A stretch of 64,000 nucleotides of DNA from Fratercula arctica (GCA_947846985.1 CANTUZ010000025.1:11158100-11222099), one strand, 5' to 3'. Shown: positions 1 through 9,426, counted from the first letter of the stretch. Notes: generated by a model not told the origin, from the letters alone. Translations and numbers: made by a program.

Positions 1-1265
1 TGCTGTGTGATCACTTAGGCTATATTGCAGCTCTGAGGCTTACAACCAGACCTAGCATTAGAAACAGGCTGAAGTAAAATTTTGCCTTGGAGCCTAAGGG
101 CTTTTGGATGGCTAGATCACACTGAAACCAGGCAGAGTCAAAAGCCTTGCTCCCTTTGTGCATTTGGCTTTAAAGCTAGGTCAAGGAAAGTCTTGGACCT
201 CTAAAGCAGAACTGAAATATCCAAACCAAAACTTGCAAACTAAAAAACCCTCACTCTGTGTAATCATAGAAGTGGTTAAACTCATCAGGTATCTTTTTTT
301 ATACTTTTGATTAGTGATTCTGCCTCATAACTACCACCAGCAACTCAATACCTGTGTCCTGATTGGGATCCAGTATCTAGATCTTCTTTAGGGTAATTTT
401 CATGTAAAAAGGTACGTCTACCCAACTGAAGCTCTTCAGCGATATCAGTTAATCAGCTTACAGTAATAGTAAACACTTATTCAGAACTATCTCAAGAATT
501 TCTGCATGATATCCTATTTTGATATATTGGCGTGTCCCTCAGGGAGCTGAAAGTCAGGCAAAGAAGTATCTGAAGCATTTAGAAACCTGGAGTAGCGGAG
601 GTGAAATTTTGCATCAATCTCGACTTCAATTTCTCAGCTTCACCAAAGGCTTGCTTGGGCACAGAAGTCCTTTACTGGATGTTTTAGCAATTTCTTGACC
701 TAGAAAAGTGGGATCTCAAAAGGAGGAAACATTTATTAATGTCATTGCTATTGCTATTAGTAATAGATTTTGCTTAGTTATGCATATATGCTATATTTTA
801 TACACAGTGCAACTTGATTTGAAGCAGCTGCTTTTAATTCCTGCAAATGCATGAGATATAATTTATTATAATAATATACTGTATTATAAAATTATGTTAT
901 TGAAATTATATATTCTTCCCCATTTTTTAACATCAGTATCACTCTACTCTTTTTAATGCTCAATGCTTCAAGGTACCCTTAAAGTACTTGAGTTTGGGAA
1001 AGCCACAGAAAAGAATAGGTAAATGCACAGTAAGAGTCATCAGCTGTTGAAAGCTAAAACTGTGAAAAATCAAGCTAAAAATAATGTATACATTTTTAAT
1101 AGGCTTAGCTGCTGGAGTAACCTACAGAGAAGTTTGGTAAATTCATTATCAATTGAAACCAATATGTCAACGCTGATTTTTCTTTTTTTATTTCCTTTCC
1201 ACCGCCCCCCAAATGTGTGCTAATGCTTATCCAACTATTGGCTAGATAAAATAATTCTGTGTCCT
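1..1265. other. AT-rich sequence without a recognisable gene
   Basis: Only short chance open frames are present and none resembles a known protein. The stretch is AT-rich, especially 740-920, and has no clear repeat family. It is probably intergenic or intronic host DNA. Confidence 0.6.
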
Positions 1266-1675
1266 TGTCATGGTTTAACCCCAGCCAGCAACCAAACATT
1301 AGAGCCATCTCCAGGAAAGCAGGGCTCCATCACGTGCAATGGTTACTTGGGAAAGCAAACACCATCACTCTGAACGTTCCCCCCTTCCTTCTTCTTCTCC
1401 CAGCTTTTAATTTCTGAGCATGATGTCATATGGTATGGAATATCTCTTTGGTCAGTTGGGGTCAGCTGTCCCAGCTGTGTCCCCTCCCAACTTCTTGTGC
1501 TGCACCCCCAGCCTACTTGCTGGCTGGGCAGTGTGAGAAGCAGAAAAGGCCTTGACACTGTTTGGCAATAACTAAAACATCCCTGTATTATCAACACTGT
1601 TTTCAGCACAAATCCAAAAATCCATGCAAGCTACTATGGAAAAAAAATAACTCTATTCCAGTCAAAACCAGCACA
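1266..1675 (-). mobile_element. Solo LTR, internally shortened (same family as the LTR at 44570)
   Basis: The stretch begins TGTCATGGTTTAACC and ends CCAGCACA, so on the minus strand it runs from TGTGCTGG to the typical avian ERV end AAACCATGACA. Long blocks match the LTR at 44570-45150, including the AAGGCCTTTTCTGCT block, the ACTGACCAAA block and the CCCTGCTTTCCTG block. Much of the region downstream of the transcription start is missing, and the TATA region has decayed. The flanking pentamers GTCCT (1261-1265) and ATCCT (1676-1680) differ at one base and may be an aged target duplication. There is no internal coding sequence, so it is a solo LTR. Confidence 0.75.
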
Positions 1676-2063
1676 ATCCTATACAAGGCGTGAAGACAAA
1701 TTAGATAATACTACCAGCCATTATTATAAATATATAATAGTTTATGATTAGAAAATATAGTTTAATTAACATAATGCCTAGTTTTAGGTGCCTATGCTGT
1801 TATTTAAGTCATGTATTGTGGCTCCTAATTTGGATCTGAACACCTACTTTGGCAGTGAAGTTCCAGAGTGATGAGTATTTCAGATACAAGGGACATTTAT
1901 GAGATTGCGTTTAAGATTAAAAATGGTGTAGATTATTCCCCAGATTAAATGAGTATGTGAACTAAGTTTTCAATGAAGGTAATGATATTTAGCACAGAAA
2001 CAGATAAGATTAAGGAAGGTCTGGGAAACAGAAATTGTTTCATCTCAAAGCTTTTTGAATTTT
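1676..2063. other. Non-coding spacer
   Basis: AT-rich spacer between the solo LTR and ERV A. A TTTTAGGTGCCTA-like stretch near 1784-1797 recalls old amniote repeats, but it is too short to classify. No gene is seen. Confidence 0.5.
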
Positions 2064-2068
2064 ACTAT
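2064..2068. repeat. Target-site duplication of ERV A, left copy
   Basis: ACTAT directly before the TG of the 5' LTR. An identical ACTAT follows the CA of the 3' LTR at 7873-7877. A 5-bp duplication fits ERV-L-type integration. Confidence 0.93.
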
Positions 2069-2404
2069 TGTCCTGGTTCCGGCAGGGACAGGGTTAAGTA
2101 TTCCATGCCATGTGAGCCACGCCCACCCTGAGATTAAAAGGAGGGAGGGGGCAGGCAGTCGGGTTTGGAGTGGGCTGGCGCGTCCCAGGTCTGGACCGGC
2201 GGGGAGCGGCGGTTCCGTAATCGCGTTTGTATATTTCTCTGTCGGTGTTATTGTTGTTGTTTTCTTGTTCCCTTTGCTGTTCTGTTAAACTGCCTTTGTC
2301 TCAACCCAAGAGTTTTGCCTTTTTCTTCTGATCCTTCCCGTACCGGGAAGTGCTGAGCGAGCGACACGTGGTTCTTTGTTGCCATCTGAGGCCAAACCAC
2401 GACA
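2069..2404 (+). repeat. 5' LTR of ERV A
   Basis: Starts TGTCCTGGTTCCGGCAGGG and ends CCAAACCACGACA, 336 bp. A TATA-like ATTAAAAG lies near 2132 and a T/G-rich region follows the likely start site. It matches the 3' LTR at 7537-7872 and the solo LTRs at 19016 and 60194. This short LTR would provide promoter and polyadenylation functions. Confidence 0.95.
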
Positions 2405-2413
2405 GTCCTTATT

Positions 2414-2431
2414 TGGCGCCCAACGTGGGGC
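2414..2431 (+). promoter_or_regulatory. Primer-binding site, tRNA-Lys1,2 type
   Basis: TGGCGCCCAACGTGGGGC lies ten bases after the LTR. This 18-mer is the established complement of the tRNA-Lys1,2 3' end, as used by spumaviruses and some betaretroviruses and lentiviruses. ERVs B, C1 and D carry the same site or CpG-decayed versions. Confidence 0.9.
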
Positions 2432-2509
2432 TCGAAGGGTTGAGACAATGACAGAATCCAACTAGAGCTTGAAAAAACGAATTTGTTAGGTAAATAGTCA
2501 CTGGTCACT

Positions 2510-4485
2510 ATGTTGCTTAGTTTGTTCTCGTGGCTGTGTTATGTAAACTCCTATGTGTTTTATGCACTCCCTGTGATGATATTTGTTACTTCTGGGAGGG
2601 GATGAGGATTATCATTTTACTGTCCTGTGCAATATCGGCTTATGATATGATAACATCACTTGTTAGATGGTTATTTTGGGGCGTTTATGTGGTATTGCTG
2701 TCCTGTCCGTACATTGGGCACCACCTCTCAGAATTCATTAATAATTACACCCAGTCTATGGGGGAAACAGGGGGAGACACTTTCCCCAGCTCTTTTGCCT
2801 CCCTTTTCTCCTTTGAGTCAGGTATAACAGCTTTTGAGAATTTTGAATATCCTTGGGATGCTCAAACCAGCATGTTCCTACTGTTATGTCTGCTGAATAT
2901 GTTCCAGGTCTCGCTTAGGGTTAAACGACTATTTAAGACTACCACCCAGAGATCTGCTCCAAGGCTGGACAGTCAGGGGTGGCATGGCAGGTGGGAGAAC
3001 ATGGGCAGGTACTTAGAGAACTTCCCACCTCCAATGGTCTGGGACTTCACCCCTGAACAATTACAGAACCCTGATAGAGTAGTAGAATACCTGAAGGGAA
3101 AATGCTGTGGCTATTCTAGAGAGGCACAACTCACCGCACTGTGCTGGGCCCTGGCTAGTGTCTACCAGGCACTGCTCAGTGCTATGCAGCACCCTCAGAA
3201 GAAAGAGACAGAGACCAGACCAGCAGGCGCTGCGGCCCCTGTGGCAGGTGCTGCGGCCCCTGCGGCCCCTGTGGCAGGTGCTGCTGTGACAGGCACTGCG
3301 GCTACCGCGACCCCTGCGGCGGGCACTGCGGCTACCGCGACCCCTGCGGCGGGCACTGCGGCTACCGCGACCCCTGCGACAGGCACTGCGGCTACCGCGA
3401 CCCCTGTGGCGGGCACTGCGGCTACTCCAGCCCTGGTGACAGCCACTGCTGCTGAACCAGGGAACCAACCCATGCCAGTATCCGTTGCCCCCATACAAAA
3501 GAAGAAGTACACAAAGAAATCGGTTGGCGTAGTAAGAGATGACGATGAACCAGGGCCATCACAGGAACAGGAGGAAGAGGCAGAACCAGAGATAATTACC
3601 CGATCCCTATCCCTGAGTGAGCTGCGGGATATGCGAAAAGATTTTAGCCGACTTTCAGGCGAGCACATTGTCACCTGGCTGCTTCGGTGTTGGGATAATG
3701 GGGCCAGTAGCCTGGAATTAGAGGGTAGGGAAGCCAGGCAGCTGGGATCCCTGTCTAGGGAAGGCGGCATTGACAAGGCAATTGGAAAAAAGACCCAAGC
3801 CCTCAGCCTCTGGAAACGACTCCTGTCAGGCGTGAGGGAGAGGTACCCCTTCAGTGAAGATGTTGTATGCCAACCAAGCAAGTGGACCACCATGGAAAGA
3901 GGTATCCAGTACCTGAGAGAATTAGCCGTGCGGGAGATGATTTATTATGACTTGGACAACACAGACTTGCCCACAGACCCTGATGAGGTGCACTGCACAA
4001 GGCCCATGTGGCAGAAGTTTGTACGGAGCGCACCATCGTCATATGCCAACTCACTGGCAGTAATGGAATGGAAAGGTGAAGAAGGACCAACGGTGGATGA
4101 GGTGGCTGGCCGGCTCCGGTGATATGAAGAAAGCCTCTCTTCCCCCCTTGTCTCAGCTGTGGAGAAACTGTCCCGGAAGGTTCAGCAACTTGAAGAGAAT
4201 ATGTCCTACTCCCCACCTGTACGGGCCAGCATCTCAGCTATTAGGAGCAGGCATTTCCCCACTCACGAGAGAGAGTACAAAGGGTACACACCACGAGGCA
4301 CCCTGTGGTTCTACCTGCGAGACCATGGAGAGGACATGAGGAAGTGGGATGGACAACCTACTTGGATCCTGCGGGCACGGGTACAGGAGTTGCAAGGAAG
4401 GACAACCACAAAAGGAGATCCCTCCAGGAAAAGTGCCGCCCCAGTTTCCAGTGGGCAGCTCCCCAGACAGACCATAAGGCTCTAG
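2510..4485 (+). pseudogene. gag: ERV A gag, with hydrophobic N-terminus (disrupted)
   Basis: The ATG at 2510 corresponds to the ERV B gag start; its frame ends at 2605 because a G is missing near 2595-2601. The main frame can be entered at ATG 2602 and is open to TGA 4120-4122, then continues in the same frame to TAG 4483. The protein begins with three or four hydrophobic segments, then SEFINNYT with an N-glycosylation sequon, a WENMGRYLEN / FTPEQLQNPD block, an Ala/Thr/Pro repeat, an acidic region, a capsid-like helical region (about 3650-4060) and a short coiled coil (LSRKVQQLEEN). I see no CCHC zinc knuckle. Structural Gag is the best call because protease and pol follow. The hydrophobic start is atypical. 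About 190 bp at the 3' end, compared with ERV B, is deleted at about 4471. Confidence 0.85.
3285..3440 (+). repeat. 30-bp tandem repeat within gag
   Basis: Four to five consecutive 30-bp units encode the decamer GTAATATPAA with small changes. It is GC-rich and in frame, and lies in the linker between the Gag N-terminal and capsid-like regions. ERV B has a shorter, more diverged version near 57100-57260, so copy number changes between elements. Confidence 0.85.
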
Positions 4486-4695
4486 TGGACACAGGAGCAC
4501 AGTGCACTCTGATACCATCAAGCTATAGAGGGGCAGAACCCATTTGTATTTCTGGGGTCACAGGGGGATCCCAAGAGTTGACTGTATTGGAGGCTGAAGT
4601 GAGCCTAACTGGGAATGAGTGGCAAAAGCATCCCATTGTGACTGGCCCAGAGGCTCCATGCATCCTTGGTATAGATTACCTCAGGAGAGAGGGTA
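4471..4695 (+). pseudogene. pro: ERV A protease fragment
   Basis: Retroviral aspartic protease. The active-site motif ALVDTGAQCTLIPS starts near 4479, and the family's C-terminal signature ILGIDYL lies near 4663-4683. The N-terminus is missing because the deletion joins gag directly to the sequence just before the active site. Next to the signature, AGGAGAGAGGG has an extra GA compared with AGGAGAGGG in ERV B, which throws the protease out of frame with RT. The enzyme would cleave Gag and Pol in the particle; this copy cannot be made as part of a Gag-Pro-Pol chain. Confidence 0.82.
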
Positions 4696-5707
4696 TTTTA
4701 AGGACCCAAAGGGGTATCGGTGGGCCTTTGGCATAGCTGCCTTGGAGACGGAGGAAGTTAAACAGTTGTCCACCTTGCCTGGTCTCTCGGAGGACTCTTC
4801 TGTTGTGGGGTTGCTGAGGGTCGAAGAACAGCAGGTGCCGATTGCTACCACAACAGTGCATCGGCGGCAATATCGCACTAACCGAGACTCTCTGATGCCC
4901 ATCCATAAACTGATTCGTCAACTAGAGGTTCAAGGAGTGATCAGTAAGACTCGCTCGCCTTTTAACAGTCCTATATGGCTGGTGGGAAAATCCAATGGAG
5001 AGTGGAGGCTAACTGTAGACTATCGTGGCCTGAATGAAGTCACGGCACCACTGAGCGCTGCTGTGCCGGATATGCTAGAACTGCAGTATGAACTGGAGTC
5101 CAAGGCAGCCAAGTGGTATGCCACGATTGATATAGCGAATGCATTTTTCTCAATCCCTTTGGCAGCAGAGTGCAGGCCACAGTTTGCTTTCACCTGGAGG
5201 GGTGTCCAGTACACCTGGAATCGACTGCCCCAGGGGTGGAAACACAGCCCCACCATTTGCCATGGACTGATCCAGACTGCACTGGAACAGGGTGGAGCTC
5301 CAGAACATCTGCAGTACATTGATGACATCATTGTATGGGGAAACACAGCCGAAGAAGTTTTTGAGAAAGGGGATAAAATAGTCCGAATCCTTCTGAAAGC
5401 TGATTTTGCCATAAAACAAAGTAAGGTCAAGGGACCTGCACAGGAGATCCAGTTCTTAGGAATAAAATGGCAAGATGGACGCCGCCAGATCCCAATGGAT
5501 GTGATCAACAAAATAGCAGCTATGTCTCCACCAACTAGCAAAAAGGAAACACAAGCTTTCTTAGGCATTGTGGGTTTTTGGAGGATGCATATCCCAGATT
5601 ACAGTCTGATTGTGAGCCCTCTGTATCAAGTAACCCGGAAGAAGAACAATTTTAAATGGGGGGTCCTGAGCAACGACAAGCTTTTGAACAAATCAAACAG
5701 GAAATAG
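4692..5707 (+). pseudogene. pol: ERV A reverse transcriptase (palm, fingers, connection)
   Basis: RNA-dependent DNA polymerase. Visible motifs in order: SPFNSPIWLV, WRLTVDYRGLNEV, KWYATIDIANAFFSIPLA with a catalytic Asp, FTWRGVQYTWNRLPQGWKHSPTICHG, and QYIDDIIVWG with the YIDD catalytic pair at 5314-5325, then the QEIQFLGIKWQDG and KKETQAFLGIVGFWRMHIPDY connection. The frame closes at 5707 because a run of six G at 5659-5664 puts RNase H in the -1 frame. The RT domain itself has no stop and keeps its catalytic residues. The AAVP...LQYELE segment resembles ERV-L RTs. Confidence 0.92.
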
Positions 5708-7204
5708 TCCATGCAGTGGCCCTGGGGCCAGTCCGGGCAGGACAAGATGTGAAAAATGTGCTGTACACCGCAGCCGGGGAGAACGGCCCTACCTGGAGCC
5801 TCTGGCAGAAGGCACCAGGGGAGACCCGAGGTCGACCCCTAGGGTTTTGGAGTCGGGGATACAGAGGATCCGAAGCGCGCTACACTCCAACAGAAAAGGA
5901 GATCTTGGCAGCATATGAAGGGGTTCGAGCTGCTTCGGAGGTGGTTGGTACAGAAGCGCAGCTCCTCTTAGCACCTCGACTGCCGGTGCTGGGTTGGATG
6001 TTCAAAGAAAGGGTCCCCACCACACATCATGCAACTGATGCTACATGGAGTAAGTGGATTGCACTGATCACACAGCGAACTCGAATGGGAAACCCCAGTC
6101 GCCCAGGAATTCTGGAAGTGATCATGGACTGGCCAGAAGGCAAGGATTTTGGAATGTCACCAGAGGAGGAGGTGACGCGTGCGGAAGAGGCCCCACCATA
6201 TAATAAACTGCCAGAAAATGAGAAGCAATATGCCCTGTTCACTGCTGGGTCCTGCCGGATTGTGGGAAAGCATCGAAAGTGGAAGGCTGCTGTGTGGAGT
6301 CCTACAGGACAAGTTGCAGAAGCCAGTGAAGGACAAGGTGAATCGAGCCAGTTTGCAGAGGTGAAAGCCATTCAGCTGGCTTTGGACATTGCCGAGCGAG
6401 AAAGATGGCCAGTACTTTATCTCTACACTGACTCATGGATGGTGGCAAATGCTCTGTGGGGGTGGTCTCAGCAGTGGAAGCAGGGCAACTGGCAGCGCAG
6501 AGGCAAACCCATCTGGGCTGCTGAACTATGGCAAGATATTGCTGCCCGGATAGAGAATCTGGTTGTGAAAGTACGCCACGTAGATGCCCACGTACCGAAG
6601 AATCGGGCCACGGAGGAACATCAGAACAACCAGCAGGTGGATGGGGCTGCTAGGATTGAAGTGGCTCAGGTGGATCTGGATTGGCAACGTAAGGGTGAAC
6701 TATTCATAGCTCGGTGGGCCCATGAGACCTCAGGCCACCAAGGAAGAGATGCGACATATAGATGGGCTCGTGACCGAGGGGTGGACTTGACCATGGACAC
6801 TATTGCACAGGTCATCCATGAATGTGAGACATGCGCTGCAATCAAGCAAGCCAAGCGTTTGAAGCCTCTTTGGTATGGAGGACGATGGTTGAAATATAAA
6901 TATGGGGAGGCATGGCAGATTGATTATATCACACTGCCACGAACCCGTCAAGGCAAGCGCCATGTGCTCACAATGGTGGAAGCAACCACTGGATGGCTGG
7001 AAACATACCCTGTGCCCCATGCCACTGCCCGGAATACTATCCTGGGCCTTGAAAAGCAAGTCCTGTGGTGACATGGTACCCCAGAGAGAATTGAGTCGGA
7101 CAATGGGACTCATTTCCGAAACAGCCTCATAGGCACCTGGGCCAAAGAGCATGGTATTGAGTGGGTATATCACATCCCCTATCATGCACCAGCCTCTGGG
7201 AAGT
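5656..7204 (+). pseudogene. pol: ERV A RNase H and integrase (stop and C-terminal deletion)
   Basis: Tether, RNase H and integrase. RNase H shows YALFTAGSCRIVG near 6229; C1 and C2 have FTDGS there, so the first catalytic Asp is Ala in this copy. FAEVKAIQLAL, LYTDSWMVANAL and VRHVDAHV carry the other acidic residues. Integrase has an HHCC zinc finger (HETSGHQG... CETC, about 6721-6837) and the first catalytic Asp in WQIDYITLP (about 6917). TGA at 7069-7071 interrupts the frame before the second Asp (ESDNG, 7099). After YHIPYHAPASGK a deletion removes the catalytic Glu and the C-terminal domain. The enzyme is dead on several counts. Confidence 0.9.
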
Positions 7205-7536
7205 CCGATGTGTACCTCATGGGGACTTGATTTTGGGTGAGAATAGCCAATGAATCAAATCGTGTGAAACACTGTCACTGTATGTCCTTGTTACTATAAT
7301 TGCTATCAGCTGTACTGCAGTAAGAATCACCCAAATTAAGGACAGATGGACTTTGATGAAGAATTGAGTAAAGCACAGTGGTGATGGGATCAGAGCTGAC
7401 GCCCAGCAACTTCCTCAAGATCTGCATCTTCGGACCATGGACTGTGTGCATGAGCTACGCCGGGTACACCGGTCACATGTTCCGAAAACTGTAAGATCTG
7501 GGCGTGGCAAAATGGTATGGAATAAGGGGTGGATAA
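7205..7536 (+). other. ERV A 3' non-coding region with polypurine tract
   Basis: No env-like frame, transmembrane segment or furin site is present between integrase and the 3' LTR. The polypurine tract AAGGGGTGGA (7524-7533) sits three bases before the LTR. The same tract, in the longer context GGTATGGAATAAGGGGTGGA, precedes the C2 3' LTR. Confidence 0.85.
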
Positions 7537-7872
7537 TGTCCTGGTTCCGGCAGGGACAGGGTTAAGTATTCCTTGCCATGTGAGCCACGCCCACCCTGAG
7601 ATTAAAAGGAGGGAGGGGGCAGGCAGTCGGGTTCGGAGCGGGCTGGCGTGTCCGAGGTCTGGACCGGCGGGGAGCGGCGGTTCCGTAATCGCGTCTGTAT
7701 ATTTCTCTGTCGGTGTTATTGTTGTTGTTTTCTTGTTCCCTTTGCTGTTCTGTTAAACTGCCTTTGTCTCAACCCAAGAGTTTTGCCTTTTTCTTTTGAT
7801 CCGTCCCGTACCAGGAAGTGCTGAGCGAGCGACACGTGGTTCTTTGTTGCCATCTGAGGCCAAACCACGGCA
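7537..7872 (+). repeat. 3' LTR of ERV A
   Basis: 336 bp, TGTCCTGG to CCACGGCA. Same length as the 5' LTR and differing at about ten sites by my count. Followed by the target duplication ACTAT at 7873-7877. Confidence 0.95.
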
Positions 7873-7877
7873 ACTAT
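7873..7877. repeat. Target-site duplication of ERV A, right copy
   Basis: ACTAT, identical to 2064-2068. Confidence 0.93.
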
Positions 7878-8604
7878 ACCTTCAATAGTGGCAATCTTTG
7901 TGCCAGAATCCTCAAAGATCTGGCATTGCATATTCAGCAAGTATAAGTGTTCAATAAGTGCATTAATTTCAAGATGATATTTTTTACTGGAGAGGAGTAA
8001 ACACCATGGTTATGAAGAAAAAGTAATTCAAGTAGCAAGAAGCTTAATAGCCTGACCTCAATAATGTGCAAAGCTTTTGAAAGAAAAACAAAAAAAGAAT
8101 AAGAATAAATGTAAGGAGATAAATGGAAAATGGGATGAAATGCAAAACATCTTTGTCAAAGGTCGGTCATGACAGATCAACCATGCTATCCTAGGTTTTA
8201 AATGACAGTTGACAGAAAAAATGTGTTCTGTGTGGTCAGTCTAGATTTCACTACAGCATTTGATAGGGTGCCATATGGGAAATTATCAATTGAATTTGAT
8301 AATATGGGGCTAGTACAAGAACTTTTAAAGTGGATAAGATGAGCTAAGTGGGAGGTGATGATGGATTATGCTGCAAAGGGAATTACCAGGTTGGAGAAAA
8401 GTAATGCCATGAATGACCCAATGACCCATGTTGAGACCAGTCTTATTAAATGCTCCCTTCAATGCCATGGGCAAAACCAGGTTCCTAATGATGGTTTCTG
8501 ACAGGAATTTTGCAGGGCATCATCAATACAGGACTCGATTGGACTATTATATGAGGAAAACCATATGATTTATAATATGACAGAGATGGAAGTAGTTGCA
8601 TTGA
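7878..8604 (+). mobile_element. Decayed non-LTR retrotransposon (RT fragment), boundaries uncertain
   Basis: Between about 8145 and 8420 the plus strand reads, across frameshifts and stops, FVKGRS and then SLDFTTAFDRVPYGKL and a LLKWIR-like segment. This matches the order of LINE RT motifs (GFRKGRS, then LDFxKAFDxVPH, then WI.. in CR1-type elements). The copy is much more decayed than the other CR1s in the window. The outer parts (7878-8140 and 8425-8604) show nothing recognisable. Confidence 0.5.
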
Positions 8605-9094
8605 GATAGAGTATTGGCCATTTTTCTCGTTCAGTAATACCTAAAGCCAGCTGGATGGCTTTTACCTCTGCAAATTGACTCGATTCACCTTGTCCTTCAT
8701 CAGCTTCTGCAACTTGTCATGTAGGATTCCACACAGCAGCTTTCCACCTTTGATGATTTCCTACAATACGACAAGACCCATCAGTGAACAAAGCATATTG
8801 TTTCTCATTATCTGAGAGTTCATTATATGGTGGGGCTTCCTCAGCATGAGTCACCACCGCCTCTGGTGGAATTCCGGAGTCTTTGCCTTCAGGCCAGTTT
8901 GTGATCACTTCTACGATTCCTGGACGATTGGGTTTTTCTATTTGAGCTCTCTGTATGATTAAGGCAACCCACTTACTCCAGGTAGCATTGGTGGCATGAT
9001 GAGTAGAAGGAACTTTACCCTTGAACATCCAGCCCAGCACTGGTAATCGGGGTGGTAAGAGGAGCTGTGCTTCAGTACAAATTACCTCTGAAGC
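8605..9094 (-). pseudogene. pol: ERV C1 RNase H fragment
   Basis: Reads RLPVLGWMFKGKVPSTHH, then EEAPPYNEL and YALFTDGSCRIVG with the first catalytic Asp present (lost in ERV A), followed by TGA within ACATGACAAG (near 8718), then SQFAEVKAIQ. It ends near 8605, just before the LYTDS motif. C2 shares the TGA, so that stop predates or was copied between the arms. The upstream part of the frame is interrupted by the nested solo LTR. Confidence 0.8.
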
Positions 9095-9420
9095 TGTGGA
9101 GCATTGATTCACGGACTCTAGCAGGGTATGGACCAAAGACCTTTATTACAACAATTTTCCAAGCTTTATAGGTACAAGCACTCTCCACGCGCAGGCAGCA
9201 TCCTACTGATAGGTTGAAGGTCGATTGCCACGCACTTCTCGGTGTCTTCCGATTGGTCGTCTCTGTCTGTTCATTTGGAGTAGCAGCTTTGCTTTCACAT
9301 TCCTGTTCTTGCTGGTATCTCCTGATGCTTGCTTATCTTTTCTCTCAAGGTATCTCTCAAGGATACAGCTTTGTCTCACCAGGGTCAAACAGACCCCCTA
9401 TGCTACTCCCTATCTCTACA
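9095..9420 (-). mobile_element. Foreign solo LTR nested in C1 pol
   Basis: 326 bp, flanked by the 6-bp duplication TGAAGC (9089-9094 and 9421-9426). On the minus strand it begins TGTAGAGATAGGG and ends GCTCCACA. It contains CCAAT within GACCAATCGG, a TATA-like CCTATAAAGC and AATAAAGG. A 6-bp duplication and this LTR design suggest a class II (alpha/beta-like) ERV. The same LTR with the same duplication lies in C2 at 16710-17035. Confidence 0.88.
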
Positions 9421-9426
9421 TGAAGC

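Larger units (their letters stand above)
2069..7872 (+). mobile_element. ERV A: env-less ERV-L-like provirus
   Basis: Provirus of about 5.8 kb with two 336-bp LTRs, a 5-bp target duplication, a tRNA-Lys primer site, gag, protease, RT/RNase H, integrase and a polypurine tract. There is no env between integrase and the 3' LTR. The RT order (an AAVP block, then KWYATIDIANAFFSIPLA, YIDD and LPQGWKHSPTICHG) and the missing env suggest class III/ERV-L; I infer this from remembered family features. The two LTRs differ at about ten positions by eye (about 3%). It cannot encode its full protein set: gag has a one-base deletion and a stop, about 190 bp spanning the gag/protease junction is lost, protease and RT carry frameshifts, and integrase has a stop and a deletion. 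Confidence 0.93.

Noticed and set aside
2530..2601. Gag start at 2530
   Set aside because: The codon is GTG, and this frame is in phase with gag only because of a missing G. The homologous start in ERV B is an ATG, matching ATG 2510 here.
5650..5660. TTTAAAT as a canonical -1 slippery heptamer before the RNase H frame
   Set aside because: It reads TTT AAA T in the RT frame, not T TTA AAT, so it is in the wrong phase for tandem slippage. The G-run next to it is the likelier place for the frame change.
7205..7536. Possible env gene
   Set aside because: Only about 330 bp, no open frame with signal peptide, furin site or fusion region. The same holds for C2 at 18541-18862.
2069..7872. Classification as a class II (betaretrovirus-like) ERV because of the tRNA-Lys site
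   Set aside because: The 5-bp target duplication, apparent absence of CCHC boxes and env, and the ERV-L-like RT motifs fit class III better. The same primer is also used by spumaviruses.
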